From positions 1 to 27,169 of the forward strand of contig JAQGDQ010001742.1 in assembly GCA_030141605.1 (NCBI GenBank): a stretch of 27,169 bases of DNA, read 5' to 3'. Below the pieces are notes generated by a model. The model ran no database searches, had not been told where the DNA came from, and was given only the letters and a program-made list of their open reading frames with translations. This stretch comes from Tubiluchus corallicola (Eukaryota > Priapulida > Priapulimorpha > Priapulimorphida > Tubiluchidae). How positions within the stretch are numbered: position 1 is the first letter of the stretch; each line of letters starts with the position of its first letter. This document shows, in pieces, positions 20,066 through 27,169 of this stretch. The translations under genes and the position numbers were made by a program.

Positions 20066-20166
20066 CTTCACTTTGCCCAATATCATATGTAACTTGAACT
20101 TATTCTAATTCCAAATAAAGTTGGGACAAGATGCTTAAGTTACACATGATATTGGATAAAGTGAAG
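20066..20166. other. Long hairpin (about 30-bp stem)
   Basis: CTTCACTTTGCCCAATATCAT at the left pairs with the inverse run ATGATATTGGATAAAGTGAAG at the right and extends a further 9 bp to AACTT/AAGTT. There is one wobble and two mismatches, with a loop of about 40 bases. No target duplication is visible. It is either a microRNA-like precursor or a tiny MITE. Confidence 0.6.
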
Positions 20167-20660
20167 TATCTTTCAATGCTAATCAGAACTTTTTTTTTAA
20201 ATTTAAAGCAAGAAATGAAAAATAAGAAATTAAAGAGATATATTATCATTAAAATCATTTTATTTTATTTGTGAAACGGGGCTAAACTGGCTGAGGATTC
20301 TACACCTCAAAATAATGTAAACTATGAAAGTTGAAAGGAAAATACTATTTTTTCAAGAATGGCTTAGTGAAAGAATTATTAGCACAGAGTTGAAATTGCA
20401 TTCGCACCACAAGTTCTTCGCGGTTAAACCTCTTGCACAAAAAGCGGTGCTGTACCACTTAGTTCAAATGTGTTCAGGTGTGACGTGGTGCACATGTTAG
20501 CTCAGGTGTGAGTTCAGCTGTAAACTTGAATCTTGAATTACAAACTTAAAGTTAGTCAAGTTTTCAGATGTCATTTTCACACTGAATGATATACAGTAGC
20601 ACTGTACTTCAATTTTTTTCTTTCCATGAAAAAATTATGCGCATTCGTCGCGCCATCCTA
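20167..20660. other. Unique DNA, nothing recognised
   Basis: Short repeats of ttcaggtgtga/ctcaggtgtga occur near 20476 and 20503; no gene signal. Confidence 0.35.
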
Positions 20661-20880
<220 letters not shown>

Positions 20881-21020
20881 GAACAAGTTGTGTGCCTCTC
20901 TTCATCCAAAGCCAAATCTCTTGAGTAGGCCTATAAATACACTTTTCAGTCTACTTCCTATGTAAGTAGGTAACCAGCTGTTTGCTCTTATATGGAAATC
21001 TTGTAGGCCAGCGCAATTTT

Positions 21021-21421
21021 GTAAAATTTTAAAACTCACAGTTATTTGATCTGTTAATAGTTGTTTTGTTTTAAGCCAATAACAATAGACTAAAAATGGT
21101 GATAAAATGGCAAACTAGAAAATCTACATAGCATAAAAAACTGTGCAAGGTACAATACTTTAGAGATGACTTTGTACAGATCAGCATAGCATGCATACTA
21201 AATGTCTTAAATACTTTAAAAATTATCAGCAGTTGCAAAATGAAGCACATTTTATGCTTCCATTGAATCCCAATGCATCCCGTGGGATACCGGCTATATT
21301 TAGCATACGGGCACAGGTAGAAAAAAATTATTATGTGTAAGCGACATGGACATATTGAAAAAAAAGTATCAAGCCAAAATTTTTTTCTTATTAAAAAATA
21401 ATTTGGGACTGAAAGGGTTAA
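21021..21421. mobile_element. piggyBac-like MITE, left end missing
   Basis: From gtaaaattttaaaac onward it matches the interior and right end of the copy at 16412-16865, with catcccgtgggata near 21277 and the terminus GGGACTGAAAGGG plus TTAA at 21418-21421. About 80 bases of the left end are absent. Confidence 0.85.
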
Positions 21422-21957
21422 GCAAAAACCAGAAAGTATTAATTTTGTTTGCATTTACTACAAAGCAAAGAACTTGAATTTACATCACAGGGACACAGCT
21501 TAGGTCTTCCTCATGGATTTCTCCCAAACGCAAAAACAGAAACAATTTTATGCCTTTGTTGTGTTTTTTGTTGTGCAAAATGAAAAAAGCACTAATCCAT
21601 AAATGTTGTGTAATTTCGAGCATCACATTTATAAGAATTTCTTTTTGTACCCTCCTACTAATGTAGGGATAGTAGCTGTTATTAAAAATTAATTTTAAGT
21701 AATTTTTACTGAAATATAATTGTCCACACTAAATTGAGAAATTTGAATATTTTGTTTACTAGTTGAATAAGTCTCTTTTTGGTATTCATGGTACAGCTTA
21801 TGCAAAACAAGGCATCATTGATAAATCTTTAGAGCTGATGTCAACATAGCACAATCTGTTATCTTTCTTCCTACCATTTCCACTAACACATCCTTCTACC
21901 CTTCCTGTGTGATCTAACCTTTCTACCAGTTCTTTTTTGTTCACTCATCCATTTTTT
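21422..21957. other. Unique AT-rich DNA
   Basis: No exon or repeat recognised. Confidence 0.35.
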
Positions 21958-22160
21958 TATCGGGTTCACATGACAGTGGGCTTATACAAGCCTTTGCTTC
22001 TCTAGCCCACTGCAGTACAATTATTCTTTTATGATAACGATAGTGTATGAAACATGACAATTTAATACAGTAGATGTTATAATTTTGATGTCACTGTGTG
22101 CTTTATATTGTACTGAATGTGATAATAATAATAAATAAAAAAATAAAAAAAAAATTCATT
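21958..22160 (+). mobile_element. Probable LINE or SINE 3' end with stem-loop and A-rich tail
   Basis: CAGTGGGCT (21974-21982) and AGCCCACTG (22004-22012) form a perfect 9-bp stem. About 110 bases later comes gataataataataaataaa and poly-A. A 3' stem-loop followed by a short-repeat tail is usual for LINE/SINE 3' ends. No coding part is attached. Confidence 0.45.
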
Positions 22161-22164
22161 AGCG

Positions 22165-22402
22165 CGCACAATTAGACTTGAAACATCAATAAGAATTTCC
22201 TTAGGAGAAGCCTTAAAACCGTGCAAAAAACCACTTGGTAAACGTAAAACAACTTGGATAGCTAAAATAAATAAAGATGTTCAACGACTTTAACCAAATC
22301 TAGCTTCTGAAGAACTATCGCAAATAGGAGTGGGTGAAATGGTCTAATAAATGGTAATGCTGATGATATGACGACGACGACGATGATGATGATGATGATG
22401 AC
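22165..22402 (+). mobile_element. LINE C-terminal remnant with (GAT)n tail
   Basis: The plus strand reads CKKPLGKRKTTWIAKINKDVQRL, with TAA next where a residue should be, then LASEELSQIG and further stops. GR.KTTW...I..D...L..........A.DR..WR is the common C-terminal end of many animal LINE polyproteins. A (GAC/GAT)n tail at about 22370-22400 marks the 3' end. Dead copy. Confidence 0.55.
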
Positions 22403-22547
22403 AAACAAAGCTCAGTCTGTTCTTATAATTTGATGACCATAGTTAACTTTTTCGAATGGATTTTTCAGTTGTGCGATGTGTGTGTTTAGAGTTTGGGGTG
22501 TTTTTAAATCATTTACATTTTACACTCTAACCATTAACTATTTTTAG

Positions 22548-22680
22548 GTATCTGCGGAAACCGTATCTTATCGACGGATACAAATTTGACATGAGAATTC
22601 TCGTATATGTTGCATCTTTAGATCCGCTAAGGATCTACATTCATCCAGACGGATATACCAGCCCGGTTTGCCAGCAAAAA
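22548..22680 (+). CDS. Tubulin tyrosine ligase-like (TTLL) exon
   Basis: The acceptor ccattaactatttttag precedes 22548 and AAAAA|GTAATT (22680/22681) is a usable donor. The frame (one base, then YLRK, PYLIDGYKFDMRILVYV, ASLDPLRIYIHPDG) matches the core ATP-grasp region of TTLL glutamylases and glycylases: Y...P.LI.G.KFD.RIYVLV.S.DPLRI.....G. The Asp-Met/Leu-Arg of KFDxR is conserved in the family active site. These enzymes add Glu, Gly or Tyr to tubulin tails. ILVYV where IYVLV is usual, and HPDGYTSPVCQQK after it, make this copy divergent. No other exon of the gene is visible nearby. The member cannot be named. Confidence 0.75.
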
Positions 22681-22727
22681 GTAATTACTGAGTGCTAAAC
22701 TCTGTTTACGAAAAACTTTGGCTAAAG

Positions 22728-23050
22728 TTTACAATTCCCCACATAGTTGCTGAAGTGAATTAGGATTAGGGTTAGGGTTAGGATTGGGGCTAGGGCTAGG
22801 GCTAGGGCTGGGGTTAGGGTGCGGGTTAGGGTAAGGACTAGAGTTTACAATTCCCAACATAGTTGCTGAATTAGGTTTAGGGTTAGGTTTAGGATTAGGG
22901 CTAGGGCTAAGGTTAGGGTGAAGCTTAGGGTTAGGGTTGGGGTAAGGGTTAGGTTGAGGGTTGGGGTTAAGGTTAGGGCTAGAATTAGGCTTAAGGTTAG
23001 GGTTAGGATTAGGGTTAGGGTTAGGGCGAAGTTTAAGGTTACGGCTAGGG
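22728..23050. repeat. Degenerate TTAGGG-type array
   Basis: About 300 bases of (T/C)TAGGG, CTAGGG, TTGGGG and similar hexamers, interrupted once by a repeat of the flank (gtttacaattccc...acatagttgctgaa at 22728 and 22844). This shows the array and flank were duplicated together. Minus-strand Asn-Pro frames are artefacts. Confidence 0.85.
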
Positions 23051-23098
23051 GCGGGGTGTTTAAATTGTTCGGGGAACTGGTAACTCCTTCCAAAACAG

Positions 23099-23340
<242 letters not shown>

Positions 23341-23588
23341 ACGCTTTAACGTGATATTGTTAGGCAATTAAATTTTGCAATAAGCTAGTAAACTCAATAT
23401 TACCACAAATTCCATATTCCTAAGTGCAGAACAAACGTTATGAAACATTCTGTCATGTATAATGGTGCTGTAATATGGAAAATTTACCCAGTAAAGTAAT
23501 ATAAATAAATAAATAAATAATACAAAATATGTGATTTGATAAATGATGTAAGATGTATTTTTTACCACAATTATATAATTTTATCGTA

Positions 23589-25504
23589 CTAATAAACAAA
23601 CAGCACCAATAATAAACAAACAATAGTTTAATGTTACAATACTATTACACCAATAATAAACAAACAGCACCAATAATAAACAAACAATATTTTAATGTTA
23701 CAGTATTATTACACCAATAATAAACAAACAGCACCAATAATAAACAAACAATATTTTAATGTTACAATATTATTACACCAATAATAAACAAACAGCACCA
23801 ATAATAAACAAACAATATTTTGATGTTACAATATTGTTACACCAATAATAAACAAACAGCACCAATAATAAACAAACAATAGTTTAATGTTACAATACTA
23901 TTACACCAATAATAAACAAACAGCACCAATAATAAACAAACAATATTTTAATGTTACAATATTATTACACCAATAATAAACAAACAGCACCAATAATAAA
24001 CAAACAATATTTTAATGTTACAATATTGTTACACCAATAATAAACAAACAGCACCAATAATAAACAAACAACATTTTAATGTTACAATATTATTACACCA
24101 ATAATAAATAAACAGCACCAATAATAAACAAACAATATTTTGATGTTACAATATTGTTACACCAATAATAAACAAACAGCACCAATAATAAACAAACAAT
24201 ATTTTAATGTTACAAAATTATTACACCAATAATAAACAAACAGCACCAATAATAAACAAACAATATTTTGATGTTACAATATTATTACACCAATAATAAA
24301 CAAACAGCACCAATAATAAACAAACAATATTTTAATGTTACAATATTATTACACCAATAATAAACAAACAGCACCAATAATAAACAAACAATATTTTAAT
24401 GTTACAATATTATTACACCAATAATAAACAAACAGCACCAATAATAAACAAACAATATTTTAATGTTACAATATTATTACACCAATAATAAAAAAACAAC
24501 ACCAATAACAAACAAACAATATTTTAATGTTACAATATTATTACACCAATAATAAACAAACAATATTTTGATGTTACAATATTGTTACACCAATAATAAA
24601 CAAACAGCACCAATAACAAACAAACAATATTTTAATGTTACAATATTATTACACCAATAATAAACAAACAATATTTTGATGTTACAATATTGTTACACCA
24701 ATAATAAACAAACAGCACCAATAATAAACAAACAATATTTTAATGTTACAAAATTATTACACCAATAATAAACAAACAGCACCAATAATAAACAAACAAT
24801 ATTTTGATGTTACAATATTATTACACCAATAATAAACAAACAGCACCAATAATAAACAAACAATATTTTAATGTTACAATATTATTACACCAATAATAAA
24901 CAAACAGCACCAATAATAAACAAACAATATTTTAATGTTACAATATTATTACACCAATAATAAACAAACAGCACCAATAATAAACAAACAACATTTTAAT
25001 GTTACAATATTATTACACCAATAATAAATAAACAGCACCAATAATAAACAAACAATATTTTGATGTTACAATATTGTTACACCAATAATAAACAAACAGC
25101 ACCAATAATAAACAAACAATATTTTAATGTTACAAAATTATTACACCAATAATAAACAAACAGCACCAATAATAAACAAACAATATTTTGATGTTACAAT
25201 ATTATTACACCAATAATAAACAAACAGCACCAATAATAAACAAACAATATTTTAATGTTACAATATTATTACACCAATAATAAACAAACAATATTTTGAT
25301 GTTACAATATTGTTACACCAATAATAAACAAACAGCACCAATAATAAACAAACAATATTTTAATGTTACAATATTATTACACTAATAATAAACAAACAAC
25401 ACCAATAATAAACAAACAATATTTTAATGTTACAATATTATTACACCAATAATAAACAAACAGCACCAATAAAAACAAACAATATTTTAATGTTACAATA
25501 TTAC
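23589..25504. repeat. 64-bp satellite, about 30 copies, with higher-order structure
   Basis: The unit is ttacaccaataataaacaaa + cagcaccaataataaacaaa + caatattttaatgttacaat + atta. The first two parts are an internal duplication of about 20 bp, and some units lack one of them (about 44 bp). Shared variants (acattttaat at 24071 and 24991; aataaataaacag just after each) recur 920 bp apart, showing a higher-order duplication of at least about 300 bp. No coding potential. Confidence 0.97.
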
Positions 25505-26795
25505 TCTGGAGCTAATTCAAATTCGTAGTTCTTTTAATTTATGAACTTTTCCGGAGCGCGAAGCACTGGGTTGCTCGCTTATTGACCCTTTTCCTCCCAA
25601 CTGCCTATTTGTTATAATTTAGCGTGGTCATGAACTAGCGCAACCACAAAATCCGTTTTTTTTTTTTTTTGTAAAAACTTAAAGTACAAAGCAACTCATT
25701 TGTGATGTGACAATATAGAAACTGGCGAAACCGAATCTCACAAACGACGGGGTTGGCTTCACGGCGAAACAGACCTGTTTATAAGGTAACATGAGGTTTT
25801 CTGTACTGAGCCCGTTAAAAGGTATACATTTCAACACAATTAATACTGCAAAAGCGTTTCTGTATACTTAAATAATAGATTAAAAACTTAATTAATAGCA
25901 AGCGAGCCCAACCATTGATGACATCGCAAACTAACATAATTTTCAACAGCAAAAATATTCCACGAGCGTATTCCAATTTCAAATTTACCGCTGCACCCAA
26001 GCATGAGCTCTCGAACGTGTCTAGTTCGTCACAAACTAACACGTCTAAACTGAACAGTACAACGCCTGTTTTTTGTGCAATGCGTTTCCCAAATTTTCGA
26101 GACATTTTGTTCAGACTAGGACGCGTAGATCGTGGACCGTGTATCTATGACCCGATGGAGCAACAAAAGCTGGAACATTTATTAACCCACTGTGAACTTG
26201 ATACGTCAGTCGAATTTTAATTTCTAAATTGAAGAGGCAACTGAAAAGGGGTATTCATCGTCCTGAACACTACCTGATCAAGTCTCATCACTACCCCTGC
26301 ATGCAGCGTACATTACCGAACACGCTGCTATTTGGTTCGTCAAGCTCACAAAAACTTTTACACGTTTAAATTTCACTTAAATTGCGGAGCTGAAAAAATA
26401 CGTCCACCCACTGCAACAACCTGTTTAAGAACAGTGAAGATAGCTCTTCAACAACCCATAGAACCAGCTAAAAAACCTGCAGGAGGACAAATGTTTAGAT
26501 TTTGCACAGAAAGATTTAAACACTTCAGCATTGATCCTTAGAAATAAATGCGCTTGGGGCATTGCAGCGTGTAGGGAGTCCTGGCATAGGGAGGTGAGCA
26601 GAATCATGTCCCTGGACCTTATGATTCATTGGATGATTTTATACAACACACTTGAACGTAGTCCATTACTTCCAATCAAATTCCTTAACCTAAAGTTAGG
26701 TAGAACAATTGAAATATTAAATAAAACTGTAGTCTTACTAAATAATTACTAAATAAATATTAAATAAACAAATAAGCTTTTATTCTATTTTTCAA
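25505..26795. other. No gene I can name; short frames only
   Basis: Plus-strand frame 25915-26220 ends ...RLGRVDRGPCIYDPM and QQKLEHLLTHCE. The EHLL.HC motif recalls the C-terminal C..C...E...H.L..HC of LINE polyproteins, but the support is thin. A 96-codon frame overlaps it on the minus strand. Plus frames at 26332-26541 and 26531-26752 show no family signal. Confidence 0.3.
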
Positions 26796-26822
26796 GCCGC
26801 TTGTTCACGTAAACAAAGCGGC
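26796..26822. other. Short GC-rich hairpin
   Basis: GCCGCTTGTT and AACAAAGCGGC pair with one bulge around a 6-base loop (cacgta). It stands out from AT-rich flanks. It could be a transposon end or an RNA stem. Confidence 0.4.
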
Positions 26823-27169
26823 GTCCAAAAAGCTAAGAAGAAGTAAGAAGAAGTAATGCAGAGCTTTGCCTTCTCCCTATATATACGCGCTGCTTTGCTT
26901 AGTGCTTGTGGTGTCTTAGGATAACGTGGCATCAGCTCTGCCTATGAGATTAAGCTGCGCTCATCTCGCTTACTGTGAGGACATACCGATGTATATAGCT
27001 TATACTTCTGCAGTGGTAATTATATTAAATTGCCAAGAATGTTCGGATGTTTAAAGGAAAACCGGATGATTGTGTAAAGACGAGTTCAGAATACAGAATG
27101 CTCTAAAATATTGAAAACTACAATAGCTTATTTTAAATCAAAGCTTAGATTAAATAATAATTACCTCGG
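26823..27169. other. End of window; TATA-like run, no exon recognised
   Basis: ctatatatacgcgctgc near 26877-26893 is a possible TATA box on the plus strand, but no reading frame follows that I can support. Confidence 0.25.

Noticed and set aside
25815-26105. 96-codon minus-strand frame
   Set aside because: No recognisable motif and it overlaps an equally weak plus-strand frame.

Overview
This is AT-rich nuclear DNA from an invertebrate animal, probably not an insect. The reasons are split genes with GT-AG introns, metazoan domain families (BTB-BACK, tubulin tyrosine ligase-like, WW, ubiquitin-specific protease), a degenerate TTAGGG-type array, and many hAT, piggyBac-like, pogo-like, foldback, LINE and LTR remnants. 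The phylum cannot be fixed from sequence alone. There is no operon, CRISPR array or prokaryotic signal.

Layout. 1-1192: a hAT MITE inserted in the 3' end of a dead LINE. 1300-7360: a small-secreted-protein locus. On the minus strand a TATA box and a signal-peptide exon (7062-6999) face two possible last exons, A (5353-5148) and B (4836-4628). Each begins in the matching phase, carries one similar module and ends in its own stop. An inverted partial paralogue of exon A lies at 1549-1754. Two solo LTRs, hAT copies and a 690-bp inverted copy sit among them. Behind the promoter, an 84-bp tandem duplication doubles a TTCNNNGAA (STAT-type) site. 7480-9400: a promoter-like patch, low-complexity DNA and a second hAT copy.

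9399-14651, minus strand: scattered exons of one or more genes. They are a coiled-coil exon (about 14651-14480), a WW-domain exon (13025-12811), a second coiled-coil exon (10194-9805) and a USP histidine-box exon with an in-frame stop (9560-9399). They are cut up by a solo LTR flanked by 244-bp direct repeats, a TIR element filled with (TC)n, and a pogo element nested in a piggyBac-like MITE.

14730-18480: a foldback element built from tandem repeats, an intact piggyBac-like MITE, a homogeneous 31-bp minisatellite and a LINE tail. 18491-19813, minus strand: the only complete gene, an uninterrupted 417-codon BTB-BACK protein with a MATH-like tail. 20066-22400: a hairpin, a trinucleotide array, a truncated MITE and LINE debris. 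22548-22680, plus strand: one TTLL exon. 22728-25504: TTAGGG-like array, (TC)n and a 1.9-kb 64-bp satellite with higher-order structure. The last 1.6 kb has no recognisable gene.

The best candidate for something undescribed is the secreted-protein locus: one signal exon, two same-phase alternative terminal exons of a one-module family, and duplicated STAT-like sites next to a strong TATA box. The 244-bp repeats starting exactly at the ends of a solo LTR are the oddest structural feature.
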